This document shows positions 1 to 12,800 of a DNA stretch of 64,000 nucleotides, in pieces. The notes under the pieces are model-generated. The model did no database searches. It worked only from the letters and a program-made list of their open reading frames with translations, and had not been told where the DNA came from. Where the stretch lies: assembly GCF_018691265.1 (NCBI RefSeq), contig NW_024881313.1:9143501-9207500 (forward strand), read 5' to 3'. The position numbers were made by a program, and so were the translations under genes. Each line of letters begins with the position of its first letter. Within the stretch, counting starts at the first letter, position 1. Source of the stretch: Tyto alba. Lineage: Eukaryota > Chordata > Aves > Strigiformes > Tytonidae.

Positions 1-2579
1 CTGTGCTACTTATGTTTTAGTCACTTCTGTATATTTTCTGGAGACGTCTGAAAATTCTTTCTTCCCAAGAAGTTCAAAATGTCTGTGCAAGTTTCTTGGG
101 AGTAATCAAATTATTCAACAACAAATCTCCCAAATTTCTACTGTGGAGTTCTTGTGTTTGGTCTAAAATTACTTACAAGCGCTCAGACACCTTCAAAACC
201 AATGGGTTTCTGATTTCAATTAGAGTAAAATCTGTACCACTGCAAATTACTTTCTGCTTCTCATAGGCTTCAGATCACATGCGCGAAGTAGAGAATAGCC
301 ATACCTCAGCCATGTCACCTCCTTGTCTCTCAGCCATGCCATTTCATTTAGTAAGAATATACTTTTTATGTCTTTTCAATCTTTGGCACTTCTAAAGATG
401 GTCTTTTCCGCATATCCATAAAGCTACTTATTACACAATTAATTTATTAGCAAGCTATTTCACTTCCATTTTTAATACAAAAATAAAATGTTTTCAATAA
501 GGTAACAACCTCAATTACTCTATATATCTGCAGCCTACTGATATAGGACAGTTCATAAAGCAGTAACTGCCTACAACTGTGGTTAAGGAATTGTTGAAAA
601 CATTTGCCTTATTTCTCACTAGTTGAAAATTCCCTTCAGAACCACCTCAAGTGTTGGGAGTTAGGTCCTAAAACTAAGATTGTTTTAAAAAGCTCAAGAA
701 GTTACATAAGTGCATTCTTTTGCAAGGAGTCAATAATTAAATAATTATCTAATTACATCTCTCTTTCAATTAAAATATCTGATGTAGGTAAAAACATTTC
801 TTTTTTTACCCAAGCAGCTGTCCCTGGTTAAACCATGACAGCAGCAAACAAATGCCTTGAAAAGGTGCTAGTGGGTATTTTGTAGAAATATGTAACCAAA
901 AATCTTATCTCCCTCCAAAGAGCCAAGCTTTTGCAAAGAACATCTGCTATGAATTTTACGTACCTAAATTGTGGACTGTTAACTGAAACTGTTGATTTTT
1001 TTCTTCTGACAACAGCAAAGTCCTTTAGACCTAGATAATTACTATATTGTATAAGCTACAGTCATGCTTGCACACCTGTTCACCTTCACATGAGCAATGC
1101 TACATTTTTGGCACTTAACTTAAAAATACATCTGTGACAACCAGACTTCTGCATTTGTTTACTGTCTTGTTTCTCCTCCCCTCATTTGAAGTTTCCCAAC
1201 AAGCCTGCCCTGAAATGGAGTTTATTCCAGGGAGAATAGTGGAAAAAAAGTTAATGATGAATAATTACACTGTTTGGAATCTGATGATCCCAAACCAAGA
1301 AAGTCTTTAGAACAAGAGGTAGCAAGTATTCCAGTTTTCAATGTCTTTACAACATCACTGAAATGATATGTAATAAAAAAAAAAAAATACTTTCAGTAAA
1401 TTGGCAATGGCACCCAGTGAAACTTATATAACTGTCTGGGTTCAGAAGAATACTTGTTTGAATGCCAGTGCTTTCCCAGATTCTGTCAGACACTTCTTTC
1501 ATGGTTGTAAAAAAAATACCCAGAGCCTTTCCCATCAAATGAAAATAAGCTGATATTCTTAATCTTTTCATTAATGCTAGATAACAGGGAGCTACAGAGA
1601 AGATTAGCTGACCTTCTTCATGTTATCTGTTGAAAGAGTCTGCTGTTCCAGTCCCAGAGCTTAACAAGATCCATAAAGTAGAATCTGAAATAAGGAGGAG
1701 CCCGGCATGTCAAAAGTCATCTATCGTACAATTCATTTAATGCAATCCTTTCAGCAGCTACGCTGCTAAAGACAGGCCAGCCATGTTGCATTTTAAAAGG
1801 GCTATTTTTGTAGAACAATGTTGCCCAAAGCATTTCCTGTTCTTATCGCTCCTAGAGCAATATGTCTGGAGCTCATTACCAGTAGCTCCTACTTTCAATA
1901 GTCAATCTTTTGCAAAAGATGTTCATTCATGTTTTCTCCCCTTCCCCACCAATTTGCCTTGTGAATTATCTGCTAATATATCACTGTTGCACTGATTCAC
2001 TTAGGAAAACACAGACCTATTCACTTCTCAAGAAAAATTGTTGAACAAAAGGCAAATTCTTAGACCACCCACTCACTGACAATCTTCTGTACCTTGCAGC
2101 TAAAAGAATTCAAAATCTTGAAGGAAATAATTTGCATTTTATTATTCAATGTTTGTCAAGTAAGTAATTAAGTGGCCATGTTAAGACGTCAGACTATGCA
2201 TGTTTTTTGTTTCTCTTTTATTGAAAAGTATATACTAAGAACATTTGGTAACAATTTTATGTGCATTTGTTCTGTGCTGATGGCCTCTACGTGCTGGTTG
2301 CTATGAGTGCATGGAATTATCTTGCTTAAATATAGTATCAAAAGAATAAAACAATATAAACATAACACATTTTGGAAGCTTCAAGTATGAAACTAAATTT
2401 ATAGAAAATGTCTTGGATGTGCGAATGAGGATAAACTAATGAAAGGGACTCTATGATGTGGTAGCAGAAGGGAGTTTATGAACCAGGATGTCTCTTTCAG
2501 GACCGCATTCAGAGTCTTACTGATAGAATAGGATGAACTGAAGTCCTGAAGTGGTTATGGGAAACCTGAAGCAAAACAG

Positions 2580-2605
2580 AGTGAAAAAAAAAAAGCTTTT
2601 TCACT
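2580..2605. repeat. Inverted repeat with A-rich loop
   Basis: Arms AGTGAAAAA (2580-2588) and TTTTTCACT (2597-2605) are exact reverse complements around an A-rich 8-base spacer ending in GC. It is a small hairpin-capable site with no visible function. Confidence 0.7.
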
Positions 2606-3098
2606 GAAGCTGCGGTTCAGCAAGTGGTGCAAGCATGTGCCTAGCTTTAAGCAGAAAGTTAGTACTAGAGAGAGAAATCTTGCCTTCACTGAAGTTACAT
2701 TTCACGTTTCTCAGAGATTCCCCAGGGTTCAAATCTCTGTTCTTATCCATTAACTTCCGAAACCGTCATAAGTTGCACTCATGTCCAAGCCAGCAGACTT
2801 TGCCAGCAGGATTATTTAAGGACAGTTTTCACAGAGGAGTCTTGCAAACTGGTGGGAATTGCATGCCTGCTTCCCTGCTGCTTGGGCGAGCTAGATGTTA
2901 GACATAAGGAAGGGGTATTCACACAGAGTCTATGAGGCGTATAATTTTCATGCCAAAATCAATGGAGAGGGACAGTTTTCTTAGTTATTTGATCAAAGTT
3001 AACATCCATGGGAGAGTCTCCATCTCTCCATTGGCTTTACAGGAATCACAGACTTCTAGTTCATCCAGTGACTTTGATAGCTTCACCATGGCCTGAGA

Positions 3099-3116
3099 TG
3101 GCCAGCCTGCTGGCCA
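3099..3116. repeat. GC-rich 8-bp inverted repeat, 2-bp spacer
   Basis: TGGCCAGC and GCTGGCCA are perfect reverse complements separated by CT. The site lies in a locally GC-rich patch (about 3.08-3.16 kb) in otherwise AT-rich DNA. It could be a protein-binding palindrome or chance. Confidence 0.7.
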
Positions 3117-6100
3117 CTGCACACCCACCCCACACCAGCCCCTGAGGGAGCGATCACACTAGATCCTCTGCCATACCATTCCAGCAAGCTAAACTGGGAC
3201 CAAACAAACCCTTTTTTTGGCAGTGGAGATTTCTGTTGGCCTAATGAGATGAACCTAACTACAGTGCAGAGGCTGCTAGGGACAAGCAGAAATGTCCCGA
3301 TCAAGAATGAGAGGTAGGGTGGCACCACAGCAACCATCGTCAGCTTGGTCACGGAATTCAAGCCCTGAGTTAATGATTTAGATGTTAAAAAGACATAATT
3401 GCAGCATTGAATTCAGGTCTGATACATAGAAATTTGATCTCAGCTTTTGTATATACTATAGGGAAAAAAAAATGCAAAAAAACATAACACAGTGTAAAAA
3501 ATATGACTTGTAAGACCCCCAGTGCCACAAAGACTTATTCACAGGTTTATGTGTCTCTTTGTATTCTAAATGACACTCCCAGGAGCATATTGCCTGGTAA
3601 GAAAAATATTGTCATCAAAGCCAGATATACCACATAAGAACATGTGACTTACCAGTATATATTTCAAAGTGATGATCAAAGAGTGGGTAAAAATAGCATA
3701 TTATCTAATTTTGAGGATTTAAATTTTACAGTAAAAAACCTTTTAAGTGTTGCCAATAATTAAAAACAAAAGAAAAGCTCATAAATGAATGCAAGTTATG
3801 TAGGCATGAAGTGTACAGTGTTCAGAAGTGACCAGTCTCCTGTGTACCAGTTACTGCAGAGTTAAGAACACGATAATTGCTTCCTAATATAATTTAACTA
3901 AATGCATTCTTTTTCAGTAATGGGCAGGCTGTTACTGGAAGTAGGCATAAATGTACCATTATTTGTATGCACTATAAAATCTGGAGAAGTGCTATATTCA
4001 GGAATTCCCCTGCAATCTGAACCTCTGAGTCAGATTCTGACTTCTTTTGTACTCATTCAGCACTTGTATAAACCCAGTCAACTTAACTGAAAGACCTGAA
4101 TTTTACAGTGTGGGATTGCAATGAGGCTTTATTCTCTCTAGGGTTTTTTCAAAGTAGCAAAGTTAGTGTACTGTAAACCAGAAGACTGATATACAGCCTA
4201 GTAAGTTGCTCCTGACCTCATCCTCACAGTGACAATCTGAAAGCTAAGTGGTCTGCTGCGCCTTCAGCACATGGTGCAGGAGCTTGGAAGAAAAGAAAGG
4301 GAAGGCAAGAAGCTGAGATGCCCAAATTAAGAAGCTGTTTTCCCAAGACTCTCTATATTATCAAAGGATAGGGTCTAAGGAAAGAGCCCTCTCTTTCCCT
4401 CCTCATCCATCATAGCCTAACACCCACTGTGCCAGCCAAAAAGAACTGAACCTCCTTCATTCTTGCCAGTTCAGTATCAACTCAGGTTGGTTCCTGGATC
4501 TACTTTAGCACGTGGCCATACAAATGTTGATGTTGGCACAAGGCGGGGAGAGGTGGAGAGGAGCAGGAACTCAGGATTGCCTTTTCCAGGAGCATTGTAT
4601 TGTATCTTAGTTTTATTCTCACTGATTTTCCTGTGTGAACAAGTCTTGGCCCTGAATTTCCTCTCTTCCTGGCTATTGTCATTGACCCACCCAGTCACAC
4701 AAGTGAGAAAAGGATTAAGTGTACCTCATCTGTGTCCAGTCAAAGCAGTGGAAAAAACCTTAAGTTTTATTATTAGAGAATTATGAATATTTTATATTGC
4801 TATAGATTAATGGAGTTGGACCATGATAAAAAAAAATCACATTTTTCATGCAAACACATTAGCTTATGCCACAGTTAATGCACAAAAGTTAGGATATGTC
4901 AAAAAATGTGGTGTTTGTGCCATTTCTCCCTCAACCCAGGAGTTGCCAAATATCTTACAAGAATATTATTTCTTAGCAAAAGGAGTTTGAAAAGTTTTCA
5001 TATAAGCATTACATTTTTTCAGAGCTTATTCCAAAAGAAATGCTTAGCACTGAGACCACTGAAAGATTAGAAAAATAAAAGCTAAAAATCTTTCTTAAAC
5101 TTAGACACTTCAAAGTAATCTAGATTTAAATTGCTATAGCCTGAAACAACTCCACTGCTCTCAATGTGAGAGAAATTATGTCCTGCATATTCAGACATGT
5201 TACAGGGCGTATAGATTATAAGACAGTTTTCAAATCACTGTTTTCTCTTCTTAAACATGAATGACCTGAAATTTATGCTTTAACTTTTGTCCAAACCACT
5301 GGGTTTTTTACATTATTTGTATCCCATATCACTAATGAACTAAGGATGGATGAAAATATTCCAGGTTTTGAACATTAACAAACTTTGCCATGAAAGAGGC
5401 AGAAGTTGTGGATTTGTAACAGAAACACAAACAGGGCAAATTTGAGCCTGCTTTCTCTGTGCAGTTTTTGATGCAGGTTTTGTTGAAAACTTATTTTCAG
5501 TCTTTTATTTTCAGTATTTTATTTCTGCTTGCTCACTTTCTCTGGATTATTAATACTTAGCCACAAATTCATATACTGGGCTAGTCATATCAGTGATTTT
5601 TTTTAATATCAGTTTGTTTTGAAAACTTTGAAACCAAACCATTCTGCTATCAAATTCAGGCATGCATTCATCTTTTTCTGCATGATTTCATTTTAATTCA
5701 CTACAATATAAGAATTACTGATATGATACATTACATAATATATAGACTTTTATTCCATTTAGTTAGTTCATACTGAGTACATTTTCCTCCTATGAGCCAT
5801 TTGATTAGATTATTTAAAACCCAGACTACAAGACCATGTGAGTTGACTAATACAAAAGGTAAACTTGTGTTTAAGAAAAACAACATACTAGGAAAGTGCA
5901 GAGGAAAAATTCCCACTGGCAGAGGTCTCTTGTATTTGGAAGCTGATTTTCCCATTTCTGTCTGGGAACAGTGTTGGAAATGAGGTTCAAAGTAGCAAGA
6001 TGAGTACATAATGTTAAAAAGCATTAGTTTATACAGCAATTCTTACTGGGCTTTGCCCTTCAGTCGTGCCTCTGAGAAAACAAATTGAATTTCCTGATTT

Positions 6101-6478
6101 CAAATGGCAAACTCTGCTATTACATACTTTGTGATTTCAAAGAGCATCTGTCATCACACAAAGACAAATACATTTCTTGGAGAAACATCTGGTGCTTTTT
6201 TAAACAAGCCTCAGGGCAGGTCTGCGCAATGAATGAACTATGTACTATAGATAGAGTGTTATTTAGTGTTGCTTTTCATTTAATCAACTGTGTGTGGAAT
6301 GTTTGTATTGCGTTAACTATCTCTAAAATATTGGCTCTCCTACCACTTTGGGCAATTGTTCCTTTTTAAAAAAAATTTGAATTGTGCTTTGAGTGTAGCA
6401 ACAAAGAGCAGTAAATCAGGTCTACTTGATTTCCTAGTTCCTTACAGGATATCTGTGGGAAAGACAGTAGATACACAC

Positions 6479-6499
6479 TTTTTTTTTTTTTTTTTTTTT
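6479..6499. repeat. T21 homopolymer
   Basis: Uninterrupted run of 21 T on the plus strand. No retroposed gene body is recognisable on either side, so it is called a mononucleotide repeat only. Length is likely polymorphic. Confidence 0.9.
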
Positions 6500-7556
6500 A
6501 AGAAGGCAAGTGTTTACTCTTTGTGCTTTGCAAAAAACAACAATAAACTCTGTTCATCTGGCTGTCTGAATTTGCAATAGAGTAACGAATACACATCCAA
6601 TTACACCCTTCAACTGAACTAATATCAAAAATCTGTGCTGTAGCTCGGGAGAGAACACACAGCAAGTTAATCAGCATTACAGTACCCCTGAAGTCCCACT
6701 TCTCAGATTTTGATTGTTCTCTTCGGCACTTCTTGCTGTGATGGCATTAAGCCAGCTAGTGCTAGGGTCCTCACCTTCCAATGAGGTGTCATTTGTCATG
6801 TTGCTCTTACGCCAAAATTCAGAGCAGTGATGGTTGTTGAAGAGCTCCTTGACTGCTCTCTGTGGTTAGGCTTTGTCTTGTCTCATGTCTGAGTGTGCCT
6901 TTCACAGTAAATTTATAAGTGGAGGGAAAGGATGGGGGTGGTGTCACATGCATGAGTAAGGAAGCTGCTGGGAAATTCATCTACAGCATACTGAAAGTTA
7001 GTGTGAAAGCCCAAAGGAGAGAATGGGAGCACAGGGATGTAAAGGAGGTGAAGTATCTCATCCAAATCATGTGGAATGACCAGAATGAGAGATTCACACC
7101 TGGGACAACACTTCCTACGTTTCCTGAAATGAAGGGGCTGTGATCTGGTTTTAACTAACTCTATTGCCCCTGTTGGTGTGTTATTCAATATTGGTCCAAA
7201 CATTTTCAAAGACTAGTTTCTAGATGTAATGCAAGCACATTTCTCTGTGTGTCTCCTTGGACTTATACTACCCTGGAATGGTACATATTCAATGAGCAGA
7301 ACTGTCCAATCCATTTACCTTGCCCTTCTTTCACTGTAGGGAAAAGGACAGCATTTCATCCTCATCCTCTACATTCACATCCTGCTTTTAGGTGAATGGT
7401 TCAGCAGTCAAAAATGCAACTACTACACTAATGTAAATACACTGCATGCATTTGGAGGACAAGGAACCAAAATAGCAAGTACGCATAAATAGATAAGTCA
7501 TAAAGCACTAAAAAAAACACTGAATGGCAGAATCAAGCTTAGTGTATGTCTACATT

Positions 7557-7577
7557 CAAAACAAAACAAAACAAAAA
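7557..7577. repeat. (CAAAA)4 microsatellite
   Basis: Four tandem CAAAA pentamers, the last extended by an extra A. Simple repeat with no evident function. Confidence 0.9.
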
Positions 7578-8540
7578 GGACAAATGAGACCTCAGAATGC
7601 ATAAACAAACAATTGGAACTTGGATACAAAGCTCTATTGCTAGGCAATATTTGCCAGGCAAAACTTCCCACTGAAGTGTCTTTTGCAATACTGTCTGCAA
7701 ATTAAATCTTCTAAGCCAACCCTTGTTCTCATTAAGGGTCGACTAAAAGTAATTTTGGAATGAATGAGAACTAACATACTTAAAAGCACAAAATAATCTC
7801 AGGCTAATAGGGGTCAGTAAGAAACTTCCATGAATAGGAAATTATTCCATACAAGCTCATGTACAGTTTTATCCACATTCTTCTGAAGCAAGTGATATGT
7901 GTTGCTGTTGGGCTGAAAATTGGATGTATAGTGACTTGATTTGGGCAGTTTAAAAGCTTTCTTATCCTCTACAAACAGGAAAAGAAATGCAGTAGACATC
8001 AAAAACTTCTTTTGAGCTAAATCCTTTGTGTGAGTGTAGCACTTTAGGAAGAAAAATATTCCTTTAGGAGGACAATGGCAGCCTGGCTAGCAGTATTGTA
8101 TATCACACACATTCAACAGGCAGCTCAAATTACAAAGAGCTTTTCCATTGTCCAAGCCAATGATTGCGAAGTGTTTGTACCAATTTCAAGTTTTGCACTG
8201 ACAGAGTGGGCATCAGTGGCAGTGAGCTACAGTGCTTTTTAAAATAAATTTGGCACCAGATTCTGAAAAGGTTTACCATCACTGATCCAAGCTGCTCCAT
8301 TTCAAACCTAATGGCCATTAGTCCAGGAATGTGTGATAACATGTTTAAGATGAAACAATTATTCTCCACTCTCACAACAATGTGAACATTTAAAGATCAT
8401 AGAATCATAGAATCATTTAGGTCGAAAAGGACCTTTAAGATTGAATCCAACCATTAACCTAACACTGCCAAGTCCACCACTAAACTATGTCCCTAAGTGC
8501 CACATCCACACACATCACATCCATCAAGTGTCACATCCAT

Positions 8541-8553
8541 CACATGTCATGTG
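8541..8553. repeat. Short palindrome at CR1 deletion junction
   Basis: CACATG-T-CATGTG is a perfect inverted repeat with a 1-base centre. It follows three CACATCCA copies at 8501, 8516 and 8532 (spacing 15-16). Both sit exactly where CR1 tail sequence jumps to ORF2 sequence. Confidence 0.75.
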
Positions 8554-8556
8554 ATG

Positions 8557-9445
8557 GTACTCAGGATGATCTGCTCCATAACCTTCCCCATCACAGATGT
8601 CAGACTGACAGGCCTGTAGTTCCCCAGATCCCTCCTTCCGGCCCTTCTTGTAGACGGGTGTCACATTTGTTAACCTTCAATCAACTGGGACCTCCTCGGT
8701 TAGCCAGGACTGCTGATAAACGTTGGAAAGTGTCTTGGTGAGGACTTCTGTCAGCTCCCTCAGTACCCTCAGGTGCATCCCATCTGGCCTCTTAGACTTG
8801 TGTATGTCTACACGGTGTAGCAGGTTGCTAACCATTTCCCTGTGGATTATGAGGGCTTCATTCTGTTCACCATCCTCGTCTTCCAGCACAGGGAGATGTG
8901 GTCTTACTGTTAAGGACTAAGTCAAAGAAGGCATTAAGTACCTAAGTCTTTTCCTCATCCTTTGTCACTATGTTTCCTCTCACATCCATTAAAAGATGGA
9001 GAGTATCCTTAGCCCTCTTTTTGTTGCTAATGTATTTATAGAATCATTTTTCATTGTCTTTTACAACAGTAGCTAGATTAAGTTCTAGTTGGGCTTTGGC
9101 ACTTCTAATTCTCTCCCTGCATAACCTAACGACATCTTTGTAGTCCTCCTCGGTCACATGCCCCTTCTTCCAAAGGTCATAAACTCTTTTTTTTTTTTTT
9201 TTTTTTTTTTCCCTGAGTTCCAGCCAAAACTTTCTATTCAGCCAGCCCAGTCATCTTCCCTGACAGCTTGTCTTTTGGCACATGGGGATGGCCTGCTCCT
9301 GCACCTTTAAGATTTCTTTTCGGAAGACGGTCCAACCTTCCTGGACTCCTTTGCCCTTCAGGACTGCCTCCCAAGGGACTCTGTCAACTAGGCCCCTAAA
9401 CAGGACAGTGTCTGCCCTCAAGATGATAGATAGCAGTGGCCACAG
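8557..9445 (-). pseudogene. CR1 ORF2 remnant (EN C-terminus to RT N-terminus)
   Basis: Decayed ORF2 of the CR1 copy; the intact family protein combines an AP-type endonuclease with a reverse transcriptase that copies the element at its target site. Reading leftward on the minus strand, one recognises 'FRGLVDRVPWEAVLKGKG' and 'EGWTVFRKEILKVQEQAIP' (end of endonuclease and linker, about 9390-9270), a region rich in 'AKAQLELNLATVVKDNKKS' (about 9110-9050), and finally 'KRPDGMHLRVLRELTEVL' (about 8790-8740), the conserved start of the reverse transcriptase. Frame changes occur between the segments and a T24 tract (9187-9210) sits between two of them. The catalytic reverse transcriptase motifs A-C are absent because of the deletion. 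It is not functional. The segment beyond about 9400 is poorly matched and the limit is uncertain. Confidence 0.85.
9187..9210. repeat. T24 homopolymer inside CR1 ORF2
   Basis: Twenty-four consecutive T on the plus strand, reading as A24 in the sense strand of the CR1 ORF2 remnant. The flanking sequence on both sides is ORF2, so the tract probably grew in place from a lysine-rich codon run rather than being a retrotransposon tail. Confidence 0.9.
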
Positions 9446-9830
9446 CAGACTGCTTCCCCTGAGCACAGAGTTGCAGCTGGTGTAGGCATCAAATCTAATC
9501 CACCAGCCTTCCCCCCGCCTTGTACGCACTCCCCACTCACATGTCCTGACCCCCACCCTTTGCAGGGCCACCACTAGAAAAGCTGCAGTCCTGCCCTACA
9601 CTTGTTCATCGGATCCTACGGGAGGGCAGACACATAGCCTGGCGACGTGCAGGACGGTTTGTCCTTTCAGGATAGCACCTGTGCACCTTTCAGGAGGGTC
9701 TGTTCCTTATCCCTCTGAACAAGCAGTGTCTGGTGCTTCCTCTCAGCTCTGACTCGCACCGCCACTCTCCTCTGCTACTTCACCCATCATCCTCTGGGCA
9801 GCAGCAGCCCCAAGTTTCTATGATCTTTTC
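9446..9830. other. GC-rich, CpG-bearing block next to CR1, unassigned
   Basis: This stretch is clearly richer in G+C and CpG than its surroundings and contains a short direct repeat, CCTTTCAGGA/CCTTTCAGGA, about 9663-9695. It directly follows the recognisable CR1 ORF2. It may be diverged CR1 5' sequence, a second old repeat, or CpG-containing unique DNA. I cannot read conserved endonuclease motifs in it. Confidence 0.4.
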
Positions 9831-12800
9831 TTTTATGACCAACATCTTTACCCAGTAGTCTTGGCATAAAATTAACCTATGATCCAAAAAATATTCCTTC
9901 TCACGCTAAATCTGCAAGCATAGATTAGTCACCATACTCAAATTTGGATTCCGGTTCAGCTATAGTTCAGACAAATTCAATTATACAAATGAAATAACAA
10001 AATTACTTAATTTCCTTGATGTTGTCCCCATAATGTAAAGTTATCAAACTGAAACAAAAGGTTAAATACGCTGAATTAACAACCAGATATATGGATGCAA
10101 GCAAAGGTGAAGGGGGTATTAGAAATACACAGAACAGCAATTATTTTCTTTTAACTAATGTAAAGGTAAGAAATTTCAGAGAGCAGAGAAAATAACTCCA
10201 ATCTGACTGAAAAGTAAGTGTATCAAATATCACATAAATGTGTAGTTCTGGGCATAAAAAAAATAATGTATGTATTTATATATATGCATGTATTTCTTTG
10301 AACACCGAATATTGTCCAATTTCTCTATTATTTCCAAAGATGCCAGGTAATAAACTGAGGGACAAAGCAGCCCAAAACAGACATGACAAACTGTCATCTA
10401 ACTAGGGAGATTTCATCAGTCTGAATAAGACTTCCAATTTGTATTGAAATTATATTGATTCAGAATTGCATTAAAAACCTTTTTTTTTCTAACAGCTTCC
10501 TCTTGTGGGATGTTTCCAAGTATCAGCAGTGAAGTTTAGCTACTGCACTGAGATGTCCATGAGCACCCTGATTGTCGGGGCCAGCAGCATCTCTTGGGTG
10601 GCTCAGTCTGGGAGGTTTGGGCCAGTGGCACTGAGGTGTGTGTCTGTCTGAAACAAGCCTGGGGAAATTTATAAATGCTGAGTTGTTAATTAATTTATTT
10701 GCTCTGGCTTACCCTTGACAGTTTACAATATCTTGTTTGTTGTAGAAGAAAGATGACAAAAAAAAAAGATGGGAAAGTAGGAAAACAGGACAATCAGACC
10801 CTTCTTAAAGCCAAACAAGTGGGGAAAGGAGCTTCTTACGGTAAAAGCCAGCAAGCCAATGAGATGGTTCTCAGAGGCAATGTGATGTAGTGATGGAGCA
10901 GCTGGAGAATAAGAAAACATGCAGTGTGATTTTCAGCAAAGGAAGATGTGGGGAGATTACAGGAATCAAACTAAGACATGGATGTTTTCTTATACTAAGG
11001 TTTGGGATTTTTTTTTAAATCCCTTTAATTTCCTCATTCTTTATTACTGGCAGAGTGTGGGCTTACACAAAGTTTTATACAGTTCAATGACTAATACGTG
11101 GTAGATATGTTGAAAGATATTTCTTTTGTCTTTTTAACCAGAAATTGACCTCATGGGAGTATTTCCCATGATGCCTATCAGTAAAAATGAGGAGTTATGG
11201 ACATGTTGCAACAAAACATGATTGTCACTGAAAAAAATTACTATGGCAAGAAAATAACAAAATATGCTGATAGTCACTTTACACATTACTACAACAACTT
11301 AAGTAAAATAAAAATTGTATACCATATGTTCCTCCAGGTCCAAGTCTCTATTTTGACAAAACTGTTCCATTATTAAAACTGCTCAGGGTACTGCTTTCCC
11401 TTGAGAATATTTCCATTAAAACCATTTTATCTCATAAAATGTATTCCCATCAGGTCTTACTAAAACCACAATATTTTTGTCAGAAAGTGCTTCTAGTAAA
11501 AAAAAAAAAAAATATTTTTCAGTAACTCTTAATATTCAATGAAAAAAACCCCTATTATTGGGAAAAAGATAACCTCACTCATTTTTTAACTGGATAAATA
11601 ATCAAATAACATATCAGTCCTCTTCTAAATGACTGAGACATTAAGAAGACACTTGTATAGAATGATTTCCAAATTGAAATACAATAACCTAAGGCTAAGA
11701 AAGGGTGACAAAATACCAAGGTAGTTCAAATAGAACAGAAATTTACATTAAATTAATCTCACATTTTAAATCTGCTCTTTTACTGTTGATGTTAATTTGT
11801 TTTAACTTGATAAAATCAACAATTTAAAATGGATTAATTTAATCATGGAAAGAGACATACAACATGAAGAGATGATGTAATAAAGTAAGTTAACTCTGAG
11901 AAGCAAATTACTTTATTGCTTCTTTCTTGAACATATAGTTTCAGATGGAAAAACAAATGTTTTGTAATAAATTAAAGAATGTCCTAGAAAGAGAAAGGAA
12001 ATTAAGAAACATACCTGACATACATTAATAACTGAAGTATAGATTATTTATAAGTATAAACTTAAGTTCTGTTATCAGTCAAGAATTAGGAAATAAAGGG
12101 TATATAACAAAACCCTCAAATGTTCTTGTAAACTAAGACAGAAAACCGTATCCACAATACAAACTCAAATGTTAGCTTGTGGACATTTTGCTATATACTG
12201 TAACAGTGACACTCAACAAGTACCATTTCTGTCCTTTTATTTATGTCTTTATGCAAACATCATTACCCTCACTGTAAACCTGGGGAACTGAAGCACAGCA
12301 CAGTGGGGATGGGAAGACAAGTGAGCCAAATTTTCATTTCTTCAGATAGAAGCTTGGAAACTCTTTTCCTGATGGGTTAGGCTGTGATTCCCTGTGAGCC
12401 CAGAGGCAGCCCCAGTGCTGATGGAGGGGCTGCACAGTAATCTGGGAACATCCTATCCCAAGATCCATGTTGTTAGTCAGCCCTGTGGTTAACTGTACTC
12501 CTGAGCATCTGCTGTCCTAGGAACTCCCTTGCTAATCAGAGTGCATGAGTTTGCTAACATCCTTCTTTTTCTCCATTCTACATAAACTTCCTTTAATCTC
12601 AGGTGGTCCAGCAGTTAAATATGTCTCTCCTGCTATATAAGCACATCCCTCTGCTTCTCATTTTAGTCTATCGCTTTTTATTCTTGTGAAAGACCTAAAT
12701 CTTTGTATTCTTTTTGAAAATATCTTACTTTGTCAGTTGTGAACTTCTGATCTAGTCACAGATTTTCAACTCTTTTTTTTTTTTTTCTTTTTTTCTTTTA

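Larger units (their letters stand above)
1..8397. other. Unique AT-rich non-coding DNA
   Basis: No gene, RNA gene or recognisable transposon is visible here. Open frames are short (up to about 107 codons), start at arbitrary ATGs, overlap on both strands and match no family I know. Small features inside are an A-rich hairpin near 2.58 kb, a GC palindrome at 3.1 kb, a T21 tract at 6.48 kb and a (CAAAA)4 repeat at 7.56 kb. It is probably intergenic or intronic sequence. Confidence 0.7.
8398..9445 (-). mobile_element. CR1 LINE fragment, 5'-truncated, internally deleted
   Basis: A CR1 non-LTR retrotransposon lying on the minus strand. Its 3' end is at 8398, where two direct CATAGAAT octamers (8398-8413) are the reverse complement of the ATTCTATG repeats that end CR1 elements. 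The next about 100 bases are a 3' UTR of the type with a 'TTAACCTAACACTGCCAAG' core (plus strand). This tail differs from that of the other CR1 copies in the window, so this is a different subfamily. From about 8557 rightward the minus strand encodes ORF2 sequence (endonuclease C-terminus, linker and start of reverse transcriptase). The rest of the reverse transcriptase that should lie between ORF2 and the tail is missing, so the copy is internally deleted at 8505-8557. The 5' limit near 9445 is approximate. Confidence 0.9.

Noticed and set aside
1253..1330. Box C/D-like words (ATGATGA and CTGA) suggesting a snoRNA
   Set aside because: No terminal stem and poor spacing; the words are common in AT-rich DNA.
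8501..8545. CACATCCA repeats as a CRISPR-like or functional tandem array
   Set aside because: Only three short copies at a retrotransposon deletion seam in a vertebrate genome.
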